Below, one piece after another: positions 10,401 through 21,158 of a DNA stretch of 64,000 nucleotides (positions are counted from its first letter, which is position 1; the number at the start of each line of letters is the position of its first letter). Source of the stretch: Cryptomeria japonica (taxonomy: Eukaryota; Streptophyta; Pinopsida; Cupressales; Cupressaceae). The notes under the pieces were generated by a model. That model did no database searches and was not told the origin of the DNA. It saw only the letters and a program-made list of their open reading frames with translations. Location of the stretch: positions 235,829,922 to 235,893,921 of the forward strand of contig NC_081406.1 of the NCBI RefSeq assembly GCF_030272615.1. Direction: 5' to 3'. A program made the position numbers and the translations under genes.

Positions 10401-10867
10401 GAAAGTGTCGTCTTAGAGCTCAGGCAGCTGCTTCTCAAACTTTGCAATCCCCAAAAACACCTTCAGCCAGTATTCTTTCATTTTCCCCTCAACCGACGAT
10501 TGAGCCGAAATCTCCTAAACATAAGATGTATGATGGTCTTGATCCTGTGCGAGTTAAAGATCCTATTTTTATAAATCTTGATGATGATATAGATGAAAAT
10601 GTTATTCATGATGAAAATGTTATTCCTGTTCATTCTGATAGTGAATATGAATATGTTGATGTTGATAACCATTTATCTAATGCATTTTCTAAAGCACTTA
10701 TCCTAGCTCCTAGACAAGAACACCGCGGCTTGGGATATGAACATAGCCCTTGTTTGGATCTTGTGATAGCTCCATCTGCTGTGTTGGATGCTCCTCCTCT
10801 AGCGTGTTTCCTACCTTCTCGAAATACTGATCAGCAAGATCGGGGGGTAGATGACGTGCTAGACTAG
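7424..10867 (+). CDS. gag: N1 Gag with protease-like domain, 1147 aa, intact
   Basis: One long frame without stops. Residues 1-310 are low-complexity, rich in Ser, Pro, Thr and Asn. Residues about 315-475 form a retrotransposon gag domain (LYNGKGDP, LRDKALQWYCSLP, FIQQFQ, LMHCKQG). A knuckle-like motif follows with Cys579, His582, His587 and Cys592, the form seen in Tat-lineage Gags. Residues about 690-810 resemble a retropepsin and the segment after it (LGYPWLSSMKAIA, CLKFPHNGE), but the catalytic region reads Asp709-Pro-Ser instead of the usual Asp-Gly-Gly-Ser type, so activity is doubtful. Residues 870-1147 are proline-rich with a basic patch near 983-1005 (REHRRKCRLRAQ) and an acidic tail. 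Reverse transcriptase is absent. The start is the first ATG after the leader; a later one cannot be excluded. Role: particle formation and RNA packaging. Confidence 0.9.
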   Translation: MSFTTISPTYNIPVRRSLRIKSFQGVITEEMEPNLNGLFNEDMGNSSNPLNDEEALHEVSVEQISKLDNQFDDFRQWMSQEYPDSEALSLIEGLKRMVQSDKNGIDILHGITHIVDSNVMPMKSCADTLGYTQPPTQVNHSIPLTTPIASIPTFTSNIMTTSTQDIPPMITSHGGNPSSSINPLPSFNPTSSFIPSVSVPLISPQMNMMQGGNSFNHSIPPCSVPPVQSSPMINYHSVPPPYSRPSFNNITPPSQSNTSNMNSSTEVTINNLAQTVSSLQQQIASMNQSKTSVPTFDVASPLSLDIIRAIPPKHVEIPHLELYNGKGDPLTHVKTFQTICTDFAYDQRLLAKLFTRTLRDKALQWYCSLPSYSITSFEQLANSFIQQFQNNISPKVTLIDLMHCKQGVKEKVTDFIGRYKHLYAQISFPVPDNDIQRIFISNLQKDIREKLLFSEFTSFQQLCATLHNYQLTMSQMEQANPMAPSDKGDSSQQPFGKFKPNRESIKFNENIINNNVNAALGVPPISKFFRKERKFTHLNESLHSIMNKLLEQNVLALPPIRQIDPAKINSPYFDNKSFCQFHRHPGHDTEKCFALKGKIQDLIDNNTISVSGVNDKGNTSVAPPNQNLKIFTDPLPSHTSNAIDTTDSSISPDDLVSMTPNVINFVEQQKILKEPSITFDSSETIRAPDGPLYIVAKVKNTPCHGVLIDPSCMVNVITEEFLFTLQLNQVIYDETNVVVKLFDAFSSPAIGSITLPIEVHNRSLDVDFAIIPSSEQFRVKLGYPWLSSMKAIASPIHKCLKFPHNGEVVTVNHSLFKPAERTSSVPIDYFWPKQFQSLPPRSDHLFKSYQKWKKDMILSLSEPRTPKLDIPIVLEKEVLPLKDKTNVFPQEDSQPIPMDVTMPISNKLPKSRPIPPRHDGLGLLPKPNIPPLYGAIPPPSSYGEKRPSSSPIIQPKRPQPKHPSEKDENIPPPQSSQLPTKTRRNHSAREHRRKCRLRAQAAASQTLQSPKTPSASILSFSPQPTIEPKSPKHKMYDGLDPVRVKDPIFINLDDDIDENVIHDENVIPVHSDSEYEYVDVDNHLSNAFSKALILAPRQEHRGLGYEHSPCLDLVIAPSAVLDAPPLACFLPSRNTDQQDRGVDDVLD

Positions 10868-11606
10868 TTTCATTAGCATAGCAGATTCTCTCCCCCTCTC
10901 TTTTGTTACTTCTTCTATGTGTTATTCTCATTCTTCTATTTGTTGTCCTTAGTGTTGTCTACTTGAGGACGATGCAAAGCATTGAGATCTCTCGATCTCT
11001 CTCATGTTGACTCAAAAGACACATGTGTTCCCTTCTTCTAGGTGACCTTCCTTGATTGGGGAATGAAGAACAATTATGCATACATACATATGATATACAT
11101 GAATAATCATACAGCATACTGACCCCAAGGAAAGCGAAGTCACCTCGTGCTTTGTGTTTTGTGTCTATTATCCTTGGGTTTATCTCACACTTGGGGGCTA
11201 AATCCTTGTGATAACGTGCTCCTTTTTCATTTCTTATATGTATCACTACCTTAAAGCAATCACCCCCGGTGAGGCATGTGCGATCACTTTAACGAAGGGG
11301 GGCATACATCCCGTTCATATCTTTTCAAGATACTTGAAAATTTCTTGACAAATTTAGCTTTTCCTTGAAAATTTTTGATATCTTTCTTGCATGACTCATA
11401 GTGAGGGAACCTTACTACTGACAGTCATGGTTCTCCCTCGTGATCTTCCCTTTTACTTTGTCAATCAAAGTCGTAAGATCCTTAGTCCACTGGGGGCTTG
11501 GTGTATCTTGCCTCCCTGACATGGTGAAAGTTTTTCAATGTTGTTTCCTTGTACTTTATCGGAAGTATTGGCATACACTTATACTCCCGCTAAAGTGGGG
11601 GCTAAA
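10868..11606 (+). other. N1 3' untranslated region and polypurine tract
   Basis: The 739 bp between the stop codon and the 3' LTR hold no coding signal. They end in AAAGTGGGGGCTAAA (11592-11606), a polypurine tract that would prime plus-strand DNA synthesis immediately before TGTAGTG of the LTR. A smaller purine run, GAAGGGGGGCA, lies at about 11295. Confidence 0.8.
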
Positions 11607-12866
11607 TGTAGTGTCCTAAAATTGCGACACTTGCAATTTCGACTGCATTTGGGTCTTCACGATGGCGATGCAACACGGAACCTGAATGGAGACCCTGAAA
11701 CTTGTTCATGACACCAAAAACTGCATTTCTCAGCACCCTAGCCTGATCCTCCTTGCACCCCGCTGTCCCTGGAGGTGGGACCATGGCGCCCAGTGCCCTG
11801 GTCCTTCAGGACTAGGGTGCCTAGCGCCCTGTTCCCCTAGGACCATGGCGCCCAGCGCCCTGGTCCCTGGCCCTATTTTTGGGCCCGGTCTCTTTTGGGT
11901 CTCGGGTCTTTATGTTTGCAAATTGGAAAATAACATTTCCTAGTCGGCCTAAGGTCGGGAAAATCAGTCTTTTAACCCTAATTGGCAAGTATATAAACTA
12001 CATTTCCTCTCTCAAAAAGGGAGGAGGACATATGTGAGCAAGGCACGAAAGCAATATTCAAGCATTCAAACATTCAAGCATTCAAGCATTCCTTCAAGCA
12101 ATTGAGCATTCTAAGTCTCCATTCAAGGCTAAGTGTTGCATTCAAGACAAGGATTCAACCATTGAAGAGGAGATCACTTACAACATATTACATACAACAA
12201 CATTTACACCTTCGCATGTAAGAATACAAACATTCTTACAACAAGGTATCAGTACTTGTTTACATTACAAACATTTACATTTACAACATTCTCATTTCTT
12301 GGTTAATTCCAAAACCGGGGTTTGACCTAAAGGCAAACCCCTCATCCCTAACCCCCCAATTGTCCTCTCTTTTCTGTGTGTAGGTTGCAGGTACGCGGCT
12401 ATAATTGAAGATATGGAATCCTTGTGCAGAGACGAACAGATCCACCTTCGTTTCACGGATTTTTCGGAGGACCGTGTGCACGCCGGACACCATCGTCCCG
12501 TCAACTTTCGCTCAAATTTGCAGAACAGCACCGTCTCAACATTTTACTGCTAATTCCAGGTCCATAGCTTCATATCATATCCCTATCTCTGTTTATAAGC
12601 GAATATTTCCCACTTTACATGCATTCCTAGTTCAATCTTTCTATCTACATTTCTTTACAAAAGAGGGTATCCTTGATGTCTTAACCCTTGAAACTCATAT
12701 AGAATCCAATCTTGCATTGTGTGGGATTGGATCTTGTGGGTTTCAACCCCTCTTTTGAATGTAAAGTCTCTTCCAAGTGAAAACCATCAACCCTAGTGAC
12801 TCTCCCTTCTCTCTCCTCAGAGTTGGGGAGGGGAGAACGACTAGGGTTCGATTTTTCCGCTTTACA
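11607..12866 (+). repeat. N1 3' LTR
   Basis: Same length as the 5' LTR (1260 bp), TGTAGTG to TTTACA, followed by the target duplication GGTAT at 12867-12871. Differences from the 5' LTR are single substitutions without indels, mostly C/T and G/A. Confidence 0.95.
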
Positions 12867-12871
12867 GGTAT

Positions 12872-14241
12872 CATTCATGGAACAATTTGGTGAAAGAATT
12901 TATCCAAGCTCAGTTGTGAAAAAATTCATGGACATTTAGAAAGAAGAATATGAGTTAGTACCTTCTCCTAATCTTAGGTTTTCTAGGGCATTGGATGACA
13001 TTCCTAGCAGTTATAGACCAAATGATGCAGTATGCCTAGTTGTTTATTTGGCTGCATTTGAAGAAGAGGAGAGTTATTTGCTAAGAAATAAGGATCCAAA
13101 AAACTTACATCAGGCTTATAGGATAGAAATGGAGATTGAAAAAAAATTGAAATATGGAATCCCTATGGGTTATCTATCTGCAAGGGTATATTATCCTAAG
13201 ATGATAGGGTTTTAAGCAAAGCATGAATCTGAAACTAAAGGACCATGTCAATACTTTTATATTCGTACTGATTAGATTATCCATGTTATTGATTATGATA
13301 TAAACAAAAATGTGAGTGAAGAGATTGTCCTAGACAGTGGTTATTCCTCATATTGATGAAGAAGAGGCTAATGAGAGAGTGTCTGACATATTAGATGAAG
13401 AGACTGATATGATGTCAATCACTTTATTAAAGGACAACAACAATGATTTGTCCAGGAAGAATACCTCACAAGGAATTGGTTTGTGCTCTTTTTTTTCAGA
13501 TAGATATTATAGTGAGTATGAAGATTTAGAAAGTTTTATGTCTGAAGTGGTTGCAAGTTTGAAAGGACTGTGATAATAAAAGTTCAAATGATGAGATCCC
13601 ATCAGTTTTTGATGAGAAGATCTGTGAGGAATGTATTGTCGGGTATTGTTCCAGTTCAGATTCTGATTCTTGGTTTCCTGATGAGCCTAAAAAATGAGAT
13701 CATAAATAACTTTAGTGAAAATATCAATGCGTTATTTGATGAAGATGCAGATAAATATCAATTGGTGCTCTATTACAATATTTTTGAGAAGGGTCTTCAT
13801 TTTATTATTAACCCTTTATATGAAGAAGAAAATGAAAATTTGGAGATTATTGCAACAACTTTTGAAATAGAATATTATGAAGATGAAGGTGTAATATCTG
13901 ATTCAAGGGTAGGTAACAATGAACAATCTTCCCCTATTGTTGATATTGTTGACATTAGATTGGAAACAAAGCAAGAAAATGAAACATATCAAGAGGTCAT
14001 TTATGATCCCTTCATTCCCCTTGATAACAACTTGCTTGATATGATCAGTAAGAAGGATGATTCTTCGAAGACTCCTCATTTCAGTAGGCAAGTTGATAAT
14101 GCAAAAGAGGCATGTATTTTCAATTTTGTGCCAGAATATGAGATTTTCCTTTTCCAACAAGATGATGTATTTGCAGAAAAGGATATCGGTTGTAGTCAGG
14201 ATGTGTTCTATGTTGAGTATACAACATATATGTAACAAAAT
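12872..14241 (+). pseudogene. T1 gag, remainder, and acidic 3' coding region
   Basis: After the N1 duplication the T1 frame resumes with FMEQFGER-type sequence, matching T2 at 21528 onward. The region to about 13573 follows T2 (SSYRPNDAVCLVVYLAAFEEEE, VIPHIDEEEANERVSDILDEET) with several stops and one frameshift. Beyond that, 13570-14238 is an open, strongly acidic stretch of about 220 codons with no family I recognise; near 13600-13690 another frame gives a Cys-containing segment (ICEECIVGYC), so a frameshift separates it from the preceding part. The last 180 bases are duplicated downstream. Confidence 0.65.
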
Positions 14242-15849
14242 AGAAGATGTTCTATATCATTGCATAGTTTTTAGGTTTTCAATAGTAAGTGCAATCATTA
14301 AATTAAGCATAGTGGACAGATAGAAATAGCCAACAAATTTGAAAAATGTTTTTCCACTTATGTTATATTTGATGCTTTCAAAAGAAAATCATGTTTATGA
14401 CAGAGGAAAGCACTCATTGCCATTGGCAGATGGCTTTGGGCCATAACACTTGGTCTGATTCTGTAGGCCACAGGTGAATTGGGGTAGATGTTTGTTAGAT
14501 GAGAGGGGGGGGGGGTTGATCAGATAAACTCACAATTCAATGATCTATTCAGATTCAACCTCGGTAGAACTTACTTGACATGCAACTATGACTGTAAATC
14601 ATTCAAACTCATAAACTGATAAACTTGAAACATCAAAACACATTTAACACTAGATTTAACGTGGAAACCCAAATAGGGAAAAACCACTATGGGATTTTGG
14701 ACCCACAATAAAATATACTCTTCTAAAGTATGCTCAGTTAAAAGCCAATCCTATTAAATATTACATAAACACATTTTCTAGATGTGACCCGGTTAGGGGA
14801 TTTCCCTTAGATCTATGAGAATCTTGCACTTTGTTAGAAGTGACCTTGTCAAAGGATTTCAAACACTCATTCAGAATGTTACCTTGCTAGAGGATTTACA
14901 AATAAGACTGTTAGGTCCACTCGGTTAAGAGATTTCCTATTACTTACAAAAATAGGATTCTTCGAAGAGTCCTCATTTCAGTAGGCAAGTTGATAATGCA
15001 AAAGAGGCATGTATTTTCAATTTTGTGCCAGAATATGAGATTTTCCTTTCCCAACAAGATGATGTATTTGCAGAAAAGGATATCGGTTGTAGTCAGGATG
15101 TGCTCTATGTTGAGTATACAACATATATGTAACAAAATAGAAGATGTTCTATATCATTGCACAGTTTTTAGGTTTTCAATAGTAAGTGCAATCATTAAAT
15201 TAAGCATAGTGGACAGATAGAAATAGCCAACAAATTTGAAAAATGTTTTTCCACTTATGTTATATTTGATGCTTTCAAAAGAAAATCATGTTTATGACAA
15301 AGGAAAGCACTCATTGCCATTGGCAGATGGCTTTGGGCCATAACACTTGGTCTGATCCTGTAGGCCACAGGTGAATTGGGGTAGATGTTTGTTAGACGAG
15401 AGGGGGGGGGGGTTGATCAGATAAACTCACAATTCAATGATCTATTCAGATTCAACCTTGGTAGAACTTACTTGACATGCAACTATGACTGTAAATCATT
15501 CAAACTCATAAACTGATAAACTTGAAACATCAAAACACATTTAACACTAGATTTAACGTGGAAACCCAAATAGGGAAAAACCACTGTGGGATTTCGGACC
15601 CACAATAAAATATACTCTTCTAAAGTATGCTCAGTTAAAAGCCAATCCTATTAAAGATTACATAAACACATTTTCTAGATGTGACCCGGTTAGGGGATTT
15701 CCCTCAGATCTATGAGAATCTTGCACTTTGTTAGAAGTGACCTTGTCAAAGGATTTCAAACACTCATTCAGAATGTTACCTTGCTAGAGGATTTACAAAT
15801 AAGACTGTTAGGTCCACTCGGTTAAGAGATTTCCTATCACTTACAAAAA
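14059..15849 (+). repeat. 897-bp direct tandem duplication
   Basis: Bases 14059-14955 and 14956-15849 are near-identical head-to-tail copies (about 13 substitutions by eye, plus a length change in a G run). The unit begins inside the T1 acidic coding region, crosses the left boundary of S1 (including its target-duplication sequence) and ends inside S1. The duplication therefore happened after S1 inserted. Confidence 0.95.
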
Positions 15850-16887
15850 TAAATAATAGTAATAAAATATATCTACAACTTTGCATTTGAAATGTTAAAG
15901 CAGACTCTATGTGCTCAAAATAATCTTGTCAAAAGACTTATCTTCCTCCTTGCTAAGCTTCTCAATTTGTTCTTCAATCAGATCTTCAATCTTCTATACT
16001 CGGTAATCTCCTCTGCAGTATCACTACTCTTCTATTTTCCCGCATACTTTGTTCATCAACTATTCCTTATCTATAAGCAATTCCTAACTGCTTAATCTCC
16101 TTAATCACATTTCCCATGACTAATCTTAGCCATCAGATCTTCAAACTTGACTAGGTTCATTGAATCATTTGAACTGAAAAACATTTTATCTTGTCTTGAA
16201 ACTTGTATTCCTTCCTTGGTACTTGTGCTCGGTTATGATAGTTCAATTTGTTCTGTAGATCCAACTCTTGCATTTTCATTACCGTTGATCCTTAACAAAC
16301 TTCTTGCACGACATTCCAATCTTCTATAAATCTCCAGCTCATTGGCATCCTTCATTTAATAATGTATTTATTCATCCAATGCATTCTATTACTGCTCAGT
16401 TGATACTCAATAAATAATTAACTTTACTTGGTAACTTCTTTCTTCTTTAACTGACACTGATAACCTTGGTGTTTACCGACTAGCTCCTTGCTCGGTAAAA
16501 TAGAACAGTATCAAACCTTTACTCATCCTGTTACATGAAATCTTTTCTCCTTCTTATTCAGTCTTCGAATACACATATATAGGATATCAAAACAATCAAA
16601 ATAACATAATCTCATCACTGTCTAACTTGGTAATAGTTGCCCATTGAATAACTTATTACTCCCCTTCATTTTCACATTCTTTCTGTGTCACTTACCGACA
16701 TCTTTATACTCATCAAAACATACTCTTTAAGATATGGCAACATCATATTGAATCAGAAAATAAATTGCTTGACATCAATGACAAAATAATATTATTAGGA
16801 CAATAATCATCCTTTATCAATTATATCATCAATCTCCAACAACCTTCTCAATATCATCATACCAACAAACTTAATGTAATGCCAACA
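14489..16887 (-). mobile_element. S1: antisense copia-type solo LTR, GTAGA target duplication
   Basis: An LTR without internal region sits between GTAGA (14484-14488) and GTAGA (16888-16892). On the plus strand it starts TGTTTGTTAGATGAGAGG and ends ATGCCAACA, i.e. the sense LTR begins TGTTGGCAT. Length is 2399 bp, or about 1.5 kb once the 897-bp duplication is removed. It has the copia LTR hallmark motif of the window (GTGGAAACCC...GGGAAAAACCAC, about 14660 and 15557). Solo LTRs arise by recombination between the two LTRs of a full element. Confidence 0.85.
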
Positions 16888-16892
16888 GTAGA

Positions 16893-17162
16893 GTGGTTTT
16901 CTTTGACTCTATGCCCAATGGAGTTATGAATAAATCCCCTCTTAATTGACTGTTCATCGAAAAATTTGAGGTTCTACTTTTCTTAAAGTAGTTTCTTTCC
17001 ATGAGAATTAGTTAGGTTTTCTTTGGTAGTATAGTTTCCTTTTGTTGAAGTTACTCTGTCTAGGTAATTTCTTCTTGGTCTGCCCTGCAGTTGGTCTGCT
17101 TTACTCAAAGATTCTAGTCTCTCCCTTCATCCTGAGAAATGAGCATCCCCAACTAGAGCCAC
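16893..17162 (+). other. T1 3' untranslated region
   Basis: Host sequence of T1 resumes after S1. The end, CATCCCCAACTAGAGCCAC, closely matches the bases before the L1 3' LTR (32420-32438), marking the LTR boundary in both families. No coding signal. Confidence 0.6.
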
Positions 17163-20100
17163 TGATAGCCCTGAAAATTTGATTGCATGAAATTTTCAAA
17201 TTTAAGCCCAAAACATTGATTTTCAGGTTTTTACTTACATCCTCTAAGAACAATTCAAGGTCTAGGGTTTAGGGTTTATCAAAACTTCTTACATTTTTGT
17301 GAAGAAAACCCTAGAACTAATATATTTTGTTGTTACCTTTTCCCACTTAAAACTGAGGGTACCCTTTCCATAAGCGGGGCCATTTTATACCGTAAGCAAA
17401 ATATTGATCAACCGGTTCATGAAATAAAATTTCCTAAGTCAAGCGCATAACCTCCCTATTATCGGTCCCCTTCAAAATATTTATGCCCACACTTATATTT
17501 TCCTAAGTCTGAAAAGTCCTAGATACTCTGATTGTCTATTAAAGAAAGGATAGATCCAATGGCTAGTGCTTCCTCATGATCAAAGATGTGAGGATTTTAA
17601 TGACCACGACATAACAAGATTGTGTCGCGTGTCATCAGCGGAAACCGACAGGGTTAGCAGCATAACCAGTCAAAATCTTTGTAATACTGATTTGTAGGTG
17701 GTAAAGGTCAGTCTACTACCAATCCCATAAATTTGCATGTGCTCAGAATGAATGAGGATGTTTTATCATGAGGTAAAAGGTGCTTGACTTTTAAGTCATG
17801 GGAGTTGACAGGTAGTATGCAAAGTGATAAAGATTGAACAAATCGGATGACCCTAGTATTCCTGCGATGGAAGTTGTAGGGACATTACAGACCATCGCAT
17901 CATGAGATGATGCCACATGTCCCTGGATGACTAGGAAGGCTTGCAGGAAGGTTGCTGATGGAGCTTGGTTAGAGAATGATATGGCTCTAACCTATCAGGA
18001 TTTCGCGGGTCCAATGATACAATTGGAAAGTCAAATTGCTAAGTTGGCAAGAAATGACCATTAGATTTACCAGGTTGGATGAGATCTGCGGCTGAGTTTC
18101 AAATGAGAAGTTTGGAGAGATTTTGGAGGTACTGGTCATAGCTCGCAAGAAAGGGGAGAATGAATGGGATTCAGACTTGTCGATTCAGGATTTATTTGAC
18201 AGTCAAAGATGATAGTTTAGAGTGGTGAAAGGATTTGGATAAGCTTCCAGTTTAGGTGTGATGAATCACAAGTTCTCTGATTAATTCAGAGATTTGCTTG
18301 TTGACAAAAATCCTGAAGCAGGAGACTATACACTAAAAAGAGGAATAAGATCAGAATAAAATCATTCACATAAGGTGAATGCATGCCAGTGGCAATAGAG
18401 TGATAACCTAGGAAATGGTGGTGACTTGAGTTATAGGGATAATTGCTAGAATCTATAGTTGACAAGTTGAGAAGAAGATATCAAAGTGATAATTCTTCAC
18501 ATGGATTAACACCGCCACATTGAAAGGAATTTATGGTTATAAATTCACTAGGTATATGATAAAATGGGTAGAAAGAAATACAAGTTTCTTCATATTTTTG
18601 AGAACAATTTTTCATCAGTAAGAGGATGGTGTTCAAACAAAACTGTGAATGGAGTCGTTGAATATTTTGTGACACTAGATGGATGATCTTTCTTTGGTTT
18701 AATGTTGTTCATTGCTAGAGGGGATGTGAAAGCACATGGGATTGCTAGAGGGGGTGTGAAATCCTTTTATTTTCAAGAAAAGTCACCTAAGGGCTATTCC
18801 CCACTCTTACTCTACATTTCATTGGCAAAGTGTGCCAAGAGGGAGCTCATTAGGAACTGAAAGAAGGATTTGTTCAAGTGACGACCGATAGCTAGTCATC
18901 TCTACAGCATCAGGGAAGTCACAACGCCTTCTCAACAAATCCTATTTACCCCCAAGTTCCTCTTTCCATTTTCTCTTATCCGGGGCATAAAGGCTAGAGA
19001 TTTTGCTATAATTTGGAGGGAAAGTCTTGTTTCATGCCGGGATCTATTTTCCTTTTCAGGAAGAGAAATGTTATGGAATAGACTGAGCATCTCAAGGTCC
19101 ATCCAGAAGTGTCTGGGTGATATCAGCATGGCTCAAGTATTTTTTTTTGTACCAATAATCAGCTAGAAATTTTGGTTCCACCTCATCACGGATGCCAGCA
19201 TACGAATAAGGAGTGATTTGTAACAAGAATTGTGTACAACCTTTAAGGCTTGATTTTATTGACAAATGTCTTATGGCCTAAAGCTTGTCACTCCCTTTTT
19301 TTCTATAAAAGGGAATTCAAGGCCATTAGTTAGAGTCCAAATTTTCTGAGAAAGGTCTTTGTAAAATAGATCTCTTTTGTAGGGATAGGTCCAAAAATAG
19401 TTCTAGTGAGTCGTAGGAAATAACAGGGACTGCAATGTTTTTTTGCAGAGCAAAAAGTAATAGAACAGTTGTAGATTCCCCTTTTTTATGTGGGTCATTC
19501 TGTATTTGAATTTTTTGCTATCATCTAATAAAAGATAGCTTATGATATTAATGCAAATATATTTTCCTAATATTTACCCTCATGTGTGTGATTTTATCTT
19601 CTTTTAAGCAAATGGGATCAAGGGTTTCATTTGTTTATTGCATTGTTATGATGTATGTATTCTTCTATTCAATGCTTTAGTCCAAGGAGTTAATTAAAAT
19701 GATTGAATACGATTATAGAGGAAATAAGGCTCACTTTAGAATTTGATAAGTAGTTTAGATGAAGGATTATAAGCAAAGCAATACTGTAAGGTTGTATTGT
19801 TTCAAGCAAGACCAGCTATTAGATGATGTTTTATTAGATTTTCAGTGACACTTGTCATACACTCTGTAACCCAAATGAATAAGGCACTGGTATTCACTAG
19901 AAAATCTCATTAGCTTATTAGTTTCCAGTTTTATCTTCTTTATGATCTCTTGGAGCAAATCTTATAAACCATCAGAACAATCATTTGCTAAGATTTATGT
20001 ATTTTCTAAAAATAGTCTCACCCTCTCTCATACTCCAGTTTAAGGTTGAGGATCACTGAAGGACTTGCCACCCTTGAGAATTCTCCCTTTCTGTTGAGTC

Positions 20101-20359
20101 TTATAATGATATAATCTGATTTGTTTTCAGTAAGTTCTTGAGTATCCTTGCAGAGAGCAGGAATTTCTTACTAAAGGGATCACCCTCCTTGGTTCTGCAG
20201 AGCCTAAAGCACAGGAAGACTTTTCGTCCATGTTATTGTTGGTCCAAGCCTAACAAATATTGATAGTTGGAGGTGACCCTCCATAGATATTTGGAGGAAA
20301 TCAACTTGGTCTCTGCCTAGTAAGAAGTGTAAACCCGTCGTCCATTTTGGGAACCAACA
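17163..20359 (+). repeat. T1/T2 shared 3.2-kb LTR
   Basis: This LTR starts with TGATAGCCC and ends with GGGAACCAACA. Its left side abuts the T1 3' untranslated end and its right side abuts a primer-binding-like site and a second leader-gag unit, so it is shared by two internal regions. It is related to the L1 LTR (similar GGGTTTAGGGTTT zone near 17270 and similar terminal 150 bp). It contains a TATA box near 19313 and no coding region; the many short open frames show no family. Confidence 0.75.
19311..19320 (+). promoter_or_regulatory. T1/T2 LTR TATA box
   Basis: TTCTATAAAAGGG is a strong TATA match after a T-rich run, about 1 kb before the LTR end, the expected place for the retrotransposon promoter. 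Confidence 0.55.
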
Positions 20360-21158
20360 ATAATTAGCGACTATGCTTGGGAATGAAAGGAATTGTAAAG
20401 AATCTCTGGTTAAAAGAAAAAAAAATTGTTCTTTAAAATATAGTGGAGACTTTTCCCATAGAGTGAAGAAGCTTCTTAATCTATCCCTTGTTGGTTTGAG
20501 TCAATTCTCATAAATGTTGCTAAGAAATCTATTGTAGTTCTTATTCTATAAAGAGTTCAGTCCAGATCTGTCTATTTTTCAAGATTGTATGTAATACCTC
20601 ATGATTGTGAGTGGTGACTCTGAGACTCTGAGATCTATGTACTAGTGTGTGTCTTCTTGAAGAAGAACCAAGACATTTGTGGGAAGGACAAAGCAGATTT
20701 GAGCTCTTATGATGAAGTACCCCGACAAGTTGAGGATAGAATCATTAATGCCATTTGATGATATGGAAATGTGGTAGTGATGTGTTGAAACAAATCTGAC
20801 CTGTGAAGGAATTTTAGTTGTTTGAGTATTGATCCTCTACAAGGAGGTGGCAGCTCTGTCAAAAGATTAGTTTCTAAAGATTTGAAGGATTGAAGGTGGT
20901 TTTACAAATCCCAAGTTGAAGAAGGTAGCAACAATTTCACTATTTCCAGGTATGTAGATTTTCATGAGTCAAGTTTATTTTCATGAAAATTAAAAAAAAA
21001 TGTTCCCTAAATAGTGAAAGAAGCACTAAAGAAGGGAATGGTAGTGATTACTTTACATGCTCCTATGGTTTGGTTTCCATGTTTCTATATAAGATTAGAT
21101 GGAGTATGTTATGAGCTTTATAATGAAATAGTTCAAGAGAAGGGAAATAAATAAGGGA
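20360..21158 (+). other. T2 primer-binding site and leader
   Basis: The 18 bases at 20365-20382 (TAGCGACTATGCTTGGGA) are a mutated primer-binding site. Partial repeats of its GGTGGCGACTCTG core appear at about 20612 and 20848. Non-coding, parallel to 3811-4610. Confidence 0.7.

Larger units (their letters stand above)
4979..12866 (+). mobile_element. N1: complete non-autonomous Tat-like gag element (TR-GAG type)
   Basis: Two 1260-bp LTRs (4979-6238 and 11607-12866) start with TGTAGTG and end with TTTACA, flanked by a perfect GGTAT duplication (4974-4978, 12867-12871). Inside are a primer-binding-site region, a 1.2-kb leader, one uninterrupted 1147-codon frame and a polypurine tract. No reverse transcriptase, RNase H or integrase is present and there is no room for them, which fits the terminal-repeat-with-gag class of non-autonomous elements. 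About 34 differences between the LTRs (by eye, 2.7 percent) and the intact frame make it the youngest well-delimited element here. Mobilisation would need pol proteins from a relative elsewhere. Confidence 0.92.
3610..20359 (+). mobile_element. T1: Tat-like, gag-only LTR element
   Basis: T1 runs from an LTR tail (3610-3810), through a primer-binding site and leader (3811-4610), a gag reading frame split by N1, an acidic 3' coding region, and a short 3' untranslated part, to a 3198-bp LTR (17163-20359). Removing N1 and S1 leaves about 3.06 kb of internal sequence, too short for pol, and no protease, reverse transcriptase or integrase motif is visible. It is therefore a non-autonomous element of the large-LTR type. 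The 200-bp 5' LTR tail and the end of the 3' LTR differ at roughly one base in eight by eye, so it is old. Confidence 0.75.

Noticed and set aside
10176-10574. Plus-strand 132-codon frame and minus-strand frames inside the N1 ORF
   Set aside because: They are shadows of the 1147-codon gag ORF in other frames; their Leu- or Arg-rich translations reflect its Pro/Ser codons.
14944-15220. Second copy of open frames on both strands near 15000
   Set aside because: Product of the 897-bp duplication, not independent genes.
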